From the NCBI RefSeq assembly GCF_005893125.1, contig NZ_VCJS01000085.1, positions 1 to 50,858 of the forward strand: DNA of 50,858 bases, in the 5' to 3' direction. Source of the stretch: Nonomuraea basaltis. Lineage in GTDB: Bacteria; Actinomycetota; Actinomycetes; Streptosporangiales; Streptosporangiaceae. Below are positions 23,881 through 31,941 of this stretch, in pieces (the stretch's first letter is position 1; each line of letters begins with the position of its first letter). Under the pieces are notes generated by a model. It was not told the DNA's origin. It ran no database searches and saw only the letters and a list, made by a program, of their open reading frames with translations. The position numbers and the translations under genes were made by a program.

Positions 23881-24801
23881 TTGTCGGGGGTTGTCGCGGC
23901 GTTCGCCGCACTGGTGTCCGTTGCCGTGCTCGGGTACCTCGTCGGCGTGGGCGGGCTGCTGCGCGCCAGTGACGAGCTGGTCCTGTCGCGGCTGGCGTTC
24001 TTCGTCGCGACACCCGCGCTGATGTTCGTCACCGTGTCGCGGGCCGACCTGGGCACGCTGCTCTCGCCGGTGCTGCTGACCGAGGTCGTCGCGGTGCTGT
24101 GCGTCCAACTGGCGTACGTCCTGGTGGCCAAGCTGATCTGGCGCCGGGACCGGCGCGAGGCCACGATCGGCGCCTTGGCCTCGTCGTACGTCAACGCGGG
24201 CAACCTCGGCGTGCCCATCTCGATCTACGTACTCGGCGACGGCGCGCTGGTCGCTCCCATCCTCCTCTTCCAGCTGATCGTGCTCACCCCGGTCTCCTTC
24301 CTGATCCTCGACAAGGGCGCCAGATCGGTGCGCTCGGCACTCCTCCTCCCGCTCCGCAATCCCCTCACGGTCGCCTCGCTCCTCGGTCTCGCCTGCGCTC
24401 TGACCGACCTCTCCATCCCTGTCACGATCATGCGCCCGATCGAACTGCTCGGTGGCGCCGCCGTCCCCGTCGCCCTCCTCGCCTACGGCCTCAGCCTGTA
24501 CGGCTCCCAGCACACCACGGCCCCCGAAGAGGGAGACGTCCGCCGCGACCTCGTCCTCGTCATCGCCCTCAAGTCCTTCGTCCAACCGGCCATCGCCTAC
24601 GTGACCGCCCGCTTCGCCTTGGGCCTCGACGCCGGCGCGCTCCTGGCTGCCACCCTGTTCGCCGCCCTGCCCACCGCGCAGAACATCTACGTGTACGCGG
24701 TGAACTACGACACGGGGCGGCGCCTGGCCCGCGGGGCCGTACTGATCACCACGGTCCTGTCCATTCCGATCATGACGGCGATCGGCGCGGTCCTGGGCTG
24801 A
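23881..24801 (+). CDS. AEC (auxin efflux carrier) family transporter
   Basis: 306 residues from TTG 23881, which has a strong GGAGG eight bases upstream and begins the usual MSGVVAAFAALVS first helix. An upstream GTG at 23830 would add 17 unusual residues. About ten hydrophobic segments are seen, with the family landmarks SSYVNAGNLGVPISIYVLG (N-A-G-N-L-G) and LPTAQNIYVYA in the second half. Members move organic acids such as malate or malonate. It is divergent from the epimerase gene. Confidence 0.8.
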   Translation: MSGVVAAFAALVSVAVLGYLVGVGGLLRASDELVLSRLAFFVATPALMFVTVSRADLGTLLSPVLLTEVVAVLCVQLAYVLVAKLIWRRDRREATIGALASSYVNAGNLGVPISIYVLGDGALVAPILLFQLIVLTPVSFLILDKGARSVRSALLLPLRNPLTVASLLGLACALTDLSIPVTIMRPIELLGGAAVPVALLAYGLSLYGSQHTTAPEEGDVRRDLVLVIALKSFVQPAIAYVTARFALGLDAGALLAATLFAALPTAQNIYVYAVNYDTGRRLARGAVLITTVLSIPIMTAIGAVLG

Positions 24802-24913
24802 TCGACGCGAGCTGCGCGCCGATTCCCTTGAGCACGCGATCGAAGAATTCGCCCCGCCGCCGCCCGTGAGACGATCCCTTCGCAGTGTGCTCTGGTTCGG
24901 GCCGTGGAGGGCG

Positions 24914-25477
24914 ATGATGTACGCGATATCCCTGGGCGACGACGGCGCGGAACTGCGCCCGCTGGAGCCGTGGCTGGCCGAGGAGTTCCTGACCCACATG
25001 GATCGGGGACGGGAGTTCATCGGGCAATACGTCGGGCTGCCGGACGTCGTCACGGACCTGGAGTCGAGCCGCTCGTATCTCCAGGCGTACGCGGAGAAGG
25101 CGGCGGCCGACACCGGGCGGATCTACGGCATCTGGACGGACGGCAAGCTGGTCGGCGGAGTCCTGTTCCGGACGATGGACGTCGAGCACGGCCTCGCCGA
25201 GGCGGGCTGCTGGCTGGAGCCATCGGCAGTGGGCAAGGGTCTGGTGACCAGGGCCGCGCGTGTGATCATTGATTGGGCCATCGAGGAGCGGGGCATCCAC
25301 CGCGTGGAGTGGGTGGCCTCCGCGGCGAACGAGGCCAGCATCGCCGTGGCCCGGCGGCTCGGGATGACGAAGGACGGCGTGCTGCGGGAGAGCTACCCCC
25401 ACCGGGGGAAGCGGCACGACATGGAGGTCTGGTCGGTGCTCGCGCCGGAGTGGCGGGCCGGCAAGCACGCGTCTTAG
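24914..25477 (+). CDS. GNAT acetyltransferase, RimJ/RimL type
   Basis: 187 residues from the first of two adjacent ATGs (24914/24917), directly behind GGAGG. The acetyl-CoA loop region is AEAGCWLEPSAVGKGLVTRAARVIIDWA, with a V-G-K-G-L-V-T variant of the R/Q-x-x-G-x-G/A motif, and the ending VEWVASAANEASIAVARRLGM is the RimL hallmark (landmark NEASIAVARRLGM). It could acetylate a ribosomal-protein N-terminus, an aminoacyl nucleotide or a small toxin. Confidence 0.8.
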   Translation: MMYAISLGDDGAELRPLEPWLAEEFLTHMDRGREFIGQYVGLPDVVTDLESSRSYLQAYAEKAAADTGRIYGIWTDGKLVGGVLFRTMDVEHGLAEAGCWLEPSAVGKGLVTRAARVIIDWAIEERGIHRVEWVASAANEASIAVARRLGMTKDGVLRESYPHRGKRHDMEVWSVLAPEWRAGKHAS

Positions 25478-25504
25478 TGCCCGTATTCTCGAATGCCGAG
25501 ACGC

Positions 25505-25525
25505 TCGTCTTAGCAATTAAGACGA
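25505..25525. promoter_or_regulatory. perfect palindromic operator upstream of TauE/SafE gene
   Basis: Arms TCGTCTTA and TAAGACGA are perfect, with a five-base GCAAT centre, 20 bp upstream of the start codon. A TAGAGT -10-like element follows at 25531-25536, so the site would overlap the promoter and suit a repressor. Confidence 0.55.
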
Positions 25526-25544
25526 TGGTCTAGAGTCTCGCGGC

Positions 25545-26294
25545 ATGACACCTTGGGAGATGGCCGCGGTGCTGGCGGCCGGCGTGGCGGCCGGGGCCAT
25601 CAACACCGTCGTCGGGTCCGGATCGCTGATCACGTTCCCCACGCTGCTGGCCGTCGGCCTGCCGCCGATCACCGCCAACGTCTCCAACAACATCGGCCTG
25701 GTCCCCGGCGGCTTCACCGGCACCATGGGATACCGGCCGGAGTTGAAGGGCCAGCGCGAGCGCTTGCTCAGGCTGGCCCCCGCCTCCGTCATCGGCTCGC
25801 TGATCGGCGGCTTCCTCCTGCTCAACCTGCCCGAGAGCAGCTTCAACGTGATCGTGAGCGTGCTGATCGGGCTGTCCTGCGCGCTGGTCGTGATCCAACC
25901 CAGGCTCAGCCGCATTCTCACCGGGCGCCCCAGGCGTGCGCACGGCGGCCCATGGCTGTGGCTGAGCACGCTCGGGGCCGGCACCTTCGGCGGCTACTTC
26001 GGCGCGGGGCAGGGCATCCTGCTCATCGGCCTGATGGGCATCCTGCTCGACGAGAAGCTGCAGCGGATCAACGCGGCGAAGAACGTGCTCGTCCTGCTGG
26101 TGAACTTCACCGCCGCCATCCTGTACGCACTGGTCGCCGAGGTCGACTGGACGGCCGTGCTGCTGGTGGCGCTGGGCTCGATGATCGGCGGCTACTTCGG
26201 CGCCCGCTTCGGGCGCAGGATCCCGCCCTCGGTCCTGCGGGGCGTGATCGTCTGCATCGGCGCGGTGGCCATTGTGAAGCTCCTCACCGATTAG
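25545..26294 (+). CDS. TauE/SafE family anion exporter
   Basis: 249 residues with eight hydrophobic segments in two similar halves. Landmarks are AGAINTVVGSGSLITFPTLLAVG in the first half (given as NTVVGSGSLITFPTLL) and TFGGYFGAGQGILLIGLM in the second, the conserved family motifs. Members move sulfite, sulfoacetate or similar organosulfur anions. It stands alone behind a palindromic operator; the Fur/Zur-like box of the next operon begins 20 bp after its stop. Confidence 0.85.
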   Translation: MTPWEMAAVLAAGVAAGAINTVVGSGSLITFPTLLAVGLPPITANVSNNIGLVPGGFTGTMGYRPELKGQRERLLRLAPASVIGSLIGGFLLLNLPESSFNVIVSVLIGLSCALVVIQPRLSRILTGRPRRAHGGPWLWLSTLGAGTFGGYFGAGQGILLIGLMGILLDEKLQRINAAKNVLVLLVNFTAAILYALVAEVDWTAVLLVALGSMIGGYFGARFGRRIPPSVLRGVIVCIGAVAIVKLLTD

Positions 26295-26313
26295 GGGACT
26301 TACGTGGACAAAT

Positions 26314-26332
26314 GAAAATCGTTACCATTATC
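26314..26332. promoter_or_regulatory. Fur/Zur-like metal-repressor box
   Basis: This 19-base site agrees with the classical Fur-family consensus (GATAATGATAATCATTATC) at 14 of 19 positions, including both ends (GAAAAT and ATTATC). It ends five bases before the ATG of the solute-binding protein gene, in place of a Shine-Dalgarno. The mRNA is therefore probably leaderless and the repressor would sit on the promoter. Zur is favoured over Fur because Fe in actinomycetes is mainly handled by DmdR/IdeR; this is inference. Confidence 0.5.
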
Positions 26333-26336
26333 GGCC

Positions 26337-27866
26337 ATGCGCCTCGATCGTCGTGCCTTCCTCTCCGCCGCCGCCGCCGCCGTCGCCCTCGCCGGATGCG
26401 CCGCCCAAACCGCAACCGGAACCGTGTCGTCGCAGCCCAAGAGGGGTGGGCGGCTCCGGGCGGCGTTCGCGGGTGCCGGGGCCCAGGAAAGCCTGGACCC
26501 GCACCTCGCCAACCTGTTCCTCGAGGCGTCGCGGTCCAAGGCCATGTTCGACAAGCTCGCCGACTACGGGACCGACGTGTCGATCGTGCCGCGCCTGGCC
26601 AGCGGCTGGGAGGCCGACAAGAAGCTCGGCACGTGGCGGGTCACACTGCGCGAGGCGGCCTTCCACGACGGCAGGCCGGTACGGGCGGCGGACGTGCTCT
26701 ACAGCTACGCGCGCATCGCCGACGAGAAGCGGACCTTCCGCGCCAAGGCGAACCTCGCCCTGATCGACATGAAGAACAGCCGCGCCGTCGGCGACCGCAC
26801 GGTGGAGTTCGTGCTGAAGCGGCCCTACGCCGAGTTCCCCAACGTGCTGGCGGCCTTCGGCGCCTACATCGTGCCCGAGGGGGCCGACGAGTTCAGCCGG
26901 CCCGTCGGGTCGGGACCGTTCGCGTTCTCCTCGTTCCAGCCGGGCCGGTCGCTGCTGCTCAAGCGGAACCCGGGCTACTGGGACGGGGCACCGCACCTGG
27001 ACGAGCTCGAATACCTGATCGCCAACGAGGAGTCCGCCCGGGTGAACGCCGTGCTCGGCGGGCAGGCCGACTACGCGCACGACCTGACCCCGGCCACGGC
27101 CCGCACCCACCAGGGCGGCGGCCGGATGGCGATCGCCCGGCTGAGCAACAGCGGCATGCAGGCGTTCGCGATGAAGGTGGACCGGCCGCCGTTCAACGAT
27201 CCGCGGCTGCGGCAGGCCATGTTCCTGCTGGCCGACCGCGAGCAGATGATCGACAGCGTGCTGGCGGGAACCGGGCAGGTGGGCAACGATCTGTTCGGCA
27301 AGGACTACCAGTACTACGCGGCCGACATCCCGCAGCGCACCCCGGACGTGGAGCAGGCCAAGTGGCTGATCGACAAGGCCGGGGCGAAGGGGCTGAAGGT
27401 GCCGCTCGACACGTCGGCGGCGGCCAGCGGCTTCCTGGAGGCGGCGAGCGTCTTCGCCGACCAGGCCAGGCAGGCCGGGCTGGACGTGACCGCCAAGGTC
27501 GGCAACAAGGACACCTACTGGGCGGACGTGCTGAACAAGGGCGTTCTCTGCTGCTACCGCTCCGGCGCCATGCCCATCGAGACGCACATCTCGCAGCGGC
27601 TGCTCACCGGCTCCACCACGAACGCCACCAAATGGGCCCGCCCGGAGTTCGACGCCCTCTACGACCAGGCCGTCGCCAGCCCCGACAAGGCGAAGCGCGG
27701 GGAGCTCTACGGGGCGATGCAACGCACGCTGCACGCCGAGGGCGGCTTCCTCATCTGGGGCTTCGCCGACTGGCTGCTCGGCACCTCCCCCAAGGTGCGC
27801 GGGGTCGCCAACGCCCCCGCGAACACCCTGGGCTGGGCCAGCTTCGACAAGGTGTGGCTGGCTTGA
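26337..27866 (+). CDS. ABC transporter solute-binding lipoprotein (Opp/Dpp/Nik type)
   Basis: 509 residues. A twin-Arg start (RLDRRAFLSAAAAA) is followed by the lipobox LAGC with Cys21. The family-5 landmarks are DPHLANLFLEASRS, WRVTLREAAFHDGRPVRAADVLYSY (landmark FHDGRPVRAADVLYSY), GSGPFAFSSFQPG and RNPGYWDG. Family members bind peptides, nickel or opine-metal complexes; the nearby Fur/Zur-like box supports a metal-chelate ligand. It is separated from the permease genes by a 250-base region with a stem-loop, which should make the binding protein more abundant than the other subunits. Confidence 0.85.
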   Translation: MRLDRRAFLSAAAAAVALAGCAAQTATGTVSSQPKRGGRLRAAFAGAGAQESLDPHLANLFLEASRSKAMFDKLADYGTDVSIVPRLASGWEADKKLGTWRVTLREAAFHDGRPVRAADVLYSYARIADEKRTFRAKANLALIDMKNSRAVGDRTVEFVLKRPYAEFPNVLAAFGAYIVPEGADEFSRPVGSGPFAFSSFQPGRSLLLKRNPGYWDGAPHLDELEYLIANEESARVNAVLGGQADYAHDLTPATARTHQGGGRMAIARLSNSGMQAFAMKVDRPPFNDPRLRQAMFLLADREQMIDSVLAGTGQVGNDLFGKDYQYYAADIPQRTPDVEQAKWLIDKAGAKGLKVPLDTSAAASGFLEAASVFADQARQAGLDVTAKVGNKDTYWADVLNKGVLCCYRSGAMPIETHISQRLLTGSTTNATKWARPEFDALYDQAVASPDKAKRGELYGAMQRTLHAEGGFLIWGFADWLLGTSPKVRGVANAPANTLGWASFDKVWLA

Positions 27867-28113
27867 GCGTCTCTGATTGGCTTGGTGATCCTGCGGATTA
27901 CACAAGATCAAGACACAGTGATGTGTCCGGCATGCGCCAATCGTCTTCGTGCCCTGGTACCGATGGCCGGAGCCACGGCCCGTGTGAGCACGTCCCTCCG
28001 GACGCTGACCGGTCAGGCTTATTCGGCCTGACCGGGGAGGGTGCCCGACGTCGCCTGGGCGCCGGGCGTGCGCTAACACTATGTCACAACGTCACTACGG
28101 TTGGCTAATCCAC
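27867..28113. other. region between binding protein and permease
   Basis: No supported gene. A 36-residue frame (27921-28031) starts MCPACANRLRALVP with a Cys-x-x-Cys pair, but has no Shine-Dalgarno and runs into the stem-loop. It could be chance or a leader peptide. Confidence 0.35.
28009..28035 (+). terminator. attenuator-like stem-loop in the operon
   Basis: A perfect ten-base stem (CCGGTCAGGC and complement) with a TTATTCG loop, 143 bp after the binding-protein stop and 79 bp before the permease. It probably reduces read-through or protects the 3' end of the first cistron. Confidence 0.65.
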
Positions 28114-29061
28114 ATGGGTAACCTGGCAAGCTACGCGCTGCGCCGGCTGCTGCTCGGCGCGGCGCAGGTCGTGGCGGTGGCCACGCTGGTGTTCGCGCTG
28201 ACGGAGGCGCTGCCCGGCGACGCCGCCGTCGTGCTGGCCGGCGACATCCCGGACGAGGAACGCATCGCCCAGCTCAGGAACGCCCTGGAGCTGGACCGGC
28301 CGGCGGCCGAGCGGTGGGCGGGCTGGCTGGCCGGGCTCGCGCGTGGCGACCTCGGCGTCTCGCTCCTCTCCGGACGCCCGGTGTCCGGCGTGCTCGCCGA
28401 CGGCCTGCCGCCGACGCTGGTGCTGGCCGGGCTCACGCTGCTGCTGCTCGTGCCGATCTCGGTGGGCGCCGGCGTGATCGCGGCGGTGCGGCAGGGCGGC
28501 CGCCTCGACCGGGCGCTGACCACGGTGACCGTCGGCCTGTACTCGATCCCGGAGTTCGCGCTGGGCGTGGTGCTGGTGGCGGTGTTCGCGGTACGGCTCG
28601 GCTGGTTCCCTCCGACGGCGGTCGGCGCGCCGCCCAACCTGCTCCAGCAGCCCGCGCTGCTGGTCCTGCCGCTCGCGGTGCTGCTGGCCAGGCCGGTCTG
28701 CTCGATCAGCCGGCTGGTCCGCGCGGGCATGATCGACGCGCTCGCCTCCGGGTACGTGGCGCACGCCCGCCGGCTGGGCCTGTCCCACCGGCGGGTGCTC
28801 CTGACGCACGCGCTGCCGAACGCGCTGGCGCCCGGCGCGCAGCAGCTCGCCAGGACCACGGACTGGCTGCTGGGCGGGGTGATCGTGGTCGAGTCGGTAT
28901 TCGTGATCCCCGGGCTCGGCACGCTGCTGAACGACTCGGTGGCGGCCAGGGACATTCCCGTCGTCCAGGCGTTGTGCGTGTTGTTCGCCGCCACCACGGT
29001 GGTGGTCAACCTGGCGGCCGACCTGGCGGCGTACCGGCTGGCTCCGAGGGCCTTCGCATGA
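28114..29061 (+). CDS. ABC permease, DppB/OppB type
   Basis: 315 residues from ATG 28114; an in-frame ATG at 28081 would add eleven polar residues. The first helix begins YALRRLLLGAAQVVAVATLVF, followed by the LPGDAAVVLAG and LRNALELDRPAAERW loops typical of DppB. The EAA loop is VAHARRLGLSHRRVLLTHALPNA (landmark ARRLGLSHRRVLL). Six transmembrane helices are expected. It overlaps the second permease by four bases. Confidence 0.85.
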   Translation: MGNLASYALRRLLLGAAQVVAVATLVFALTEALPGDAAVVLAGDIPDEERIAQLRNALELDRPAAERWAGWLAGLARGDLGVSLLSGRPVSGVLADGLPPTLVLAGLTLLLLVPISVGAGVIAAVRQGGRLDRALTTVTVGLYSIPEFALGVVLVAVFAVRLGWFPPTAVGAPPNLLQQPALLVLPLAVLLARPVCSISRLVRAGMIDALASGYVAHARRLGLSHRRVLLTHALPNALAPGAQQLARTTDWLLGGVIVVESVFVIPGLGTLLNDSVAARDIPVVQALCVLFAATTVVVNLAADLAAYRLAPRAFA

Positions 29062-29825
29062 GGGCGCGTCGTGGGGCCGGGTTGGTGCTGCTGGCCGTGC
29101 CGCTGCTGCTGGCTCTGCTCGGGCCGTGGCTGACGGGCGCGCCCGAGCCGCGCGGCGTCTCCTTCGCCGCCGTGCCGCCGCTCGGCACGGACTTCGTCGG
29201 GCGGGACGTGTGGGAGCAGGTGCTGCTCGGCGGCCGTTCCGTGGTGCTGGTGGCGGCGCTGGCGACGCTGCTCGCGTACACGGCAGGGGTGCCGCTGGGC
29301 ATGGCGGCAGTGCTTGCCGGGCGGCGGTGGGTGGACGAGCTGCTGATGCGGCCGCTCGATCTGCTGCTCGCGGTGCCGTCGCTGCTGCTGCTCATCATGC
29401 TGGCGGCGCTGCTCTCGCCGGGGCCGGTGGCGCTGGTCGGGATCGTGGCGCTGATCGGGCTGCCCGAGGTGGTGCGGATCTCCAGGGCGGCGGCGCTGGA
29501 GGCGGCGGGCAGCACCGCGATGGAGGCGCTGCGGCTGCAGGGCGAGACGTGGTGGCGCCGGGCCATCGGCTACACCGGCCGGTCGATGCTCACCACGCTG
29601 CTCGCCGACGTCGGCGTCCGGCTGGTCGGCGCGCTGTACCTGGTGGCGTCGGCGAGCTTCCTCGGCGTCGGCCTGGCGCCGGACGCCAGCGACTGGGCGG
29701 TCATGGTCGATCGCAACCGGACCGGGATGTTCCTGCAGCCGTGGGCCGTGCTGGTGCCGGCGCTGCTGATCGTGGCCCTGTCGGTGGGGCTGAATCTGAC
29801 GTTCGACCGGGCGAGGAGGCGGTGA
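29058..29825 (+). CDS. ABC permease, DppC/OppC type
   Basis: 255 residues, starting with an ATGA overlap. One N-terminal helix, the LGTDFVGRDVWEQVLLGGR motif seen in DppC, and an EAA-type loop AMEALRLQGETWWRRAI. It is shorter than usual DppC proteins (about 300), with a reduced first periplasmic loop. It forms a heterodimer with the previous permease. Confidence 0.85.
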   Translation: MRARRGAGLVLLAVPLLLALLGPWLTGAPEPRGVSFAAVPPLGTDFVGRDVWEQVLLGGRSVVLVAALATLLAYTAGVPLGMAAVLAGRRWVDELLMRPLDLLLAVPSLLLLIMLAALLSPGPVALVGIVALIGLPEVVRISRAAALEAAGSTAMEALRLQGETWWRRAIGYTGRSMLTTLLADVGVRLVGALYLVASASFLGVGLAPDASDWAVMVDRNRTGMFLQPWAVLVPALLIVALSVGLNLTFDRARRR

Positions 29826-31345
29826 TGCTGCGGGTTTCGGGGCTGCGGGCAGAGGCCGGCGGGCGCGCCCTGGTGCACGGCGTGTCCTTCGAGCTGGCCG
29901 CCGGTGAGGTGCTCGCGCTGGTGGGGGCCTCGGGCAGCGGCAAGACCACCACGGGGCTGGCCCTGCTCGGCGAGCACGCCCCTGGGGTGCGCATCACGGG
30001 AGAGGTACGGCTCGCCGGCGGCGTCGTGGCCTACGTGCCACAGCACCCGTCCAGCGTGCTCAACCCGGTGCGGCGGGTCGGCGGCGTGCTGCGGGAAGTG
30101 GCGCGGCGGCAGGCGGCGCGGATGGTGGACGACCGGGCGGCCGGCCGGGTGGACGAGCGAGCGGCTGGCCGGGTGGCCGACCGGGGGGCTGGCCGGGTGG
30201 CCGGTTGGACCCGGTGGCGCGACGCCAGGGCCGTCGACGAGCGGATGCTGGAGGCCGCGCGGCGGGCACGCCTTCCGGTGGAGCTGCTCGGCCGCTACCC
30301 GCACCAGCTGTCCGGTGGCCAGCAGCAGCGGGTCGTGCTGGCCCAGGCGTTGCTGCTGGATCCGGCCCTGATCGTCGCCGACGAGCCGACCACCGGGCAG
30401 GACGGCCTCATCCGGTCGGAGGTGATCGAGGAGTTGCGCCTCCTGCGCGCGCAGGGCATCGGCCTGGTGCTGCTCAGTCACGATCTCGCCATGGTGCGCG
30501 CGCTGGCCGACCGGGTGGCGGTGATGCACGGGGGCCGCATCGTCGAGTCGGGCCCAGCCGCCACCGTGCTGGACGCGCCGCGCCACGACTACACCAGACG
30601 CCTGCTCGCCGCCCGCCCCGAGCCCCGGATCACAGCCGGCACCGAACCCGGGGTCACGGCCTGCGCGGACGACGTACCCGTGCTGGAGGTGCGCGACCTG
30701 GTGGCCGGGCACCGGCGGGCGCCCGTGCTGGAAGCGGTGAGCCTGAGCGTCGCGGCCGGCGAGTGCCTGGCCGTGGTGGGCAGGTCGGGCAGCGGCAAGA
30801 CCACGCTCGCCCGCTGCGTCGCCGGCCTGCACCGGCCGGTGTCCGGCACGATCACTCTCGCCGGGCAACCGCTCCCCCGCCACCTGTCCAGGCGCGGACG
30901 CGACGTCCAGTACGTCTTCCAGGACGCCAGGGCCTCCTTCGACCCGTACCGGAGCGTGTCCGCCCAGGTCGCCAGGACGGCTGTGCGGCTGCGCGGCGCC
31001 ACCGCGGACGAGGCCGCGGCACGGGCGATGGCATTGCTGTACCGGGTCGGCCTCGACGAGCGCACCGCCGGCCGCCGTCCGGCGGCGCTGTCGGGCGGCG
31101 AGCTCCAGCGGGCCGCGCTCGCCCGCGCCCTGCTCGCCGAGCCGCGCGTGCTCATCTGCGACGAGATCACCTCCGGCCTGGACGCGCTCGTCCAGGCCGC
31201 CATCCTCGACCTGCTCGACGAGCTGCGCCGCGACCTCGGCCTCACCCTGCTGCTCATCAGCCACGACATGGACGTGGTCGCCAGGCTCGCCGACCGCGTC
31301 GTGGCGCTCGATCATGGCCGGCTCATTCTGGAGGAATCGCCATGA
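29825..31345 (+). CDS. fused dual ATP-binding protein (DppD-DppF type)
   Basis: 506 residues starting at TGATG, overlapping the previous stop by one base. Two ATPase domains: the first with Walker A GASGSGKTT (34-42), signature LSGGQQQRVVLAQAL and Walker B LIVADEPTTGQD; the second with Walker A GRSGSGKTT (about 319-327), signature LSGGELQRAALARAL and VLICDEITSGLD. In the first domain, between the Walker A and the signature, eight-residue units V-D-D-R-A-A-G-R repeat three times (residues 101-124). They are a DNA minisatellite described separately and should form a surface loop. Confidence 0.85.
   Translation: MLRVSGLRAEAGGRALVHGVSFELAAGEVLALVGASGSGKTTTGLALLGEHAPGVRITGEVRLAGGVVAYVPQHPSSVLNPVRRVGGVLREVARRQAARMVDDRAAGRVDERAAGRVADRGAGRVAGWTRWRDARAVDERMLEAARRARLPVELLGRYPHQLSGGQQQRVVLAQALLLDPALIVADEPTTGQDGLIRSEVIEELRLLRAQGIGLVLLSHDLAMVRALADRVAVMHGGRIVESGPAATVLDAPRHDYTRRLLAARPEPRITAGTEPGVTACADDVPVLEVRDLVAGHRRAPVLEAVSLSVAAGECLAVVGRSGSGKTTLARCVAGLHRPVSGTITLAGQPLPRHLSRRGRDVQYVFQDARASFDPYRSVSAQVARTAVRLRGATADEAAARAMALLYRVGLDERTAGRRPAALSGGELQRAALARALLAEPRVLICDEITSGLDALVQAAILDLLDELRRDLGLTLLLISHDMDVVARLADRVVALDHGRLILEESP
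30125..30196 (+). repeat. three 24-bp in-frame tandem repeats
   Basis: Units 30125-30148, 30149-30172 and 30173-30196 each begin GTGG and end CTGGCCGG or CGGCCGG, with a partial fourth. They translate as V-D/A-D/E-R-A/G-A-G-R. The array is in frame and may differ in copy number between strains. Confidence 0.75.
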
Positions 31346-31908
31346 ATCCCTACGCCGTACGGCCCGCCCTGGCCCGCCACCTCGACGGCGCGCGGCGGGT
31401 CATGCTCGACACGTTCTACCGGGAGTTCGGCTACGGCTACCTGCCTGAGTGGCACTGGGACGTGCTGGACCTGGAGGGCACGTACCTGCGGCCGGCCCGG
31501 CACACGCTGATCGTGGCCCTGCACGGCGAGGAGGTGGTCGGCACCACGGCCGTGCGCGCGGGCGGCCCGAAGAGCCCGCCCCACCCGGAGTGGCTGGCCC
31601 GCCTCTACCCGGACGGTACGACGGCGCAGCTCTTCCGCGTGTACGTGGACCCGGCACACCGCAGGCACGGCCTGGCCCACGAGATGGTCCGCCAGGCCTG
31701 CCACTTCGTCTCGGAACACGACGACTACCAGGCCGTCTACCTGCACACCGACACCCGCGTACCAGGGGCGGAGGCGTTCTGGCGCTCGCTGGCCGAGCCG
31801 GTCTTCGACGCCCGCGACGGCGACCCCGATCACTTCCAGACGCTCCACTTCGAGCTCCCCCTTCCCGCCCGGACCGGGGAGCTACGGTTCACCGGAAACC
31901 ATCCGTAA
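31342..31908 (+). CDS. GNAT acetyltransferase linked to the ABC operon
   Basis: 188 residues, overlapping the ATPase stop codon (ATGA), so it belongs to the transporter operon. The acetyl-CoA region is LFRVYVDPAHRRHGLAHEMVRQA with the R-R-H-G-L-A pyrophosphate loop. The N-terminus (ALARHLDGARRVMLDTFYREFGYG) and VYLHTDTRVPGAEAFWRSL are family-like. It may acetylate an imported chelator or amine, releasing a metal or detoxifying the ligand; that is inference from position. Confidence 0.75.
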   Translation: MNPYAVRPALARHLDGARRVMLDTFYREFGYGYLPEWHWDVLDLEGTYLRPARHTLIVALHGEEVVGTTAVRAGGPKSPPHPEWLARLYPDGTTAQLFRVYVDPAHRRHGLAHEMVRQACHFVSEHDDYQAVYLHTDTRVPGAEAFWRSLAEPVFDARDGDPDHFQTLHFELPLPARTGELRFTGNHP

Positions 31909-31941
31909 TGCCCATTTGGGGCAGGGAATTGCGACAGGATC

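Noticed and set aside
27921..28031. 36-residue frame beginning MCPACANRLR
   Set aside because: The Cys-x-x-Cys start is suggestive, but there is no Shine-Dalgarno and the frame ends within the stem-loop.
25553..28108. Open frame of 851 codons on the plus strand
   Set aside because: It runs in another frame through the TauE/SafE gene, the Fur/Zur-like box and the binding protein. Its Arg-rich composition is typical of a GC-rich shadow.
29570..31315. Long minus-strand frame opposite the dual ATPase
   Set aside because: Antisense shadow; the plus-strand frame carries two complete sets of ATPase motifs.
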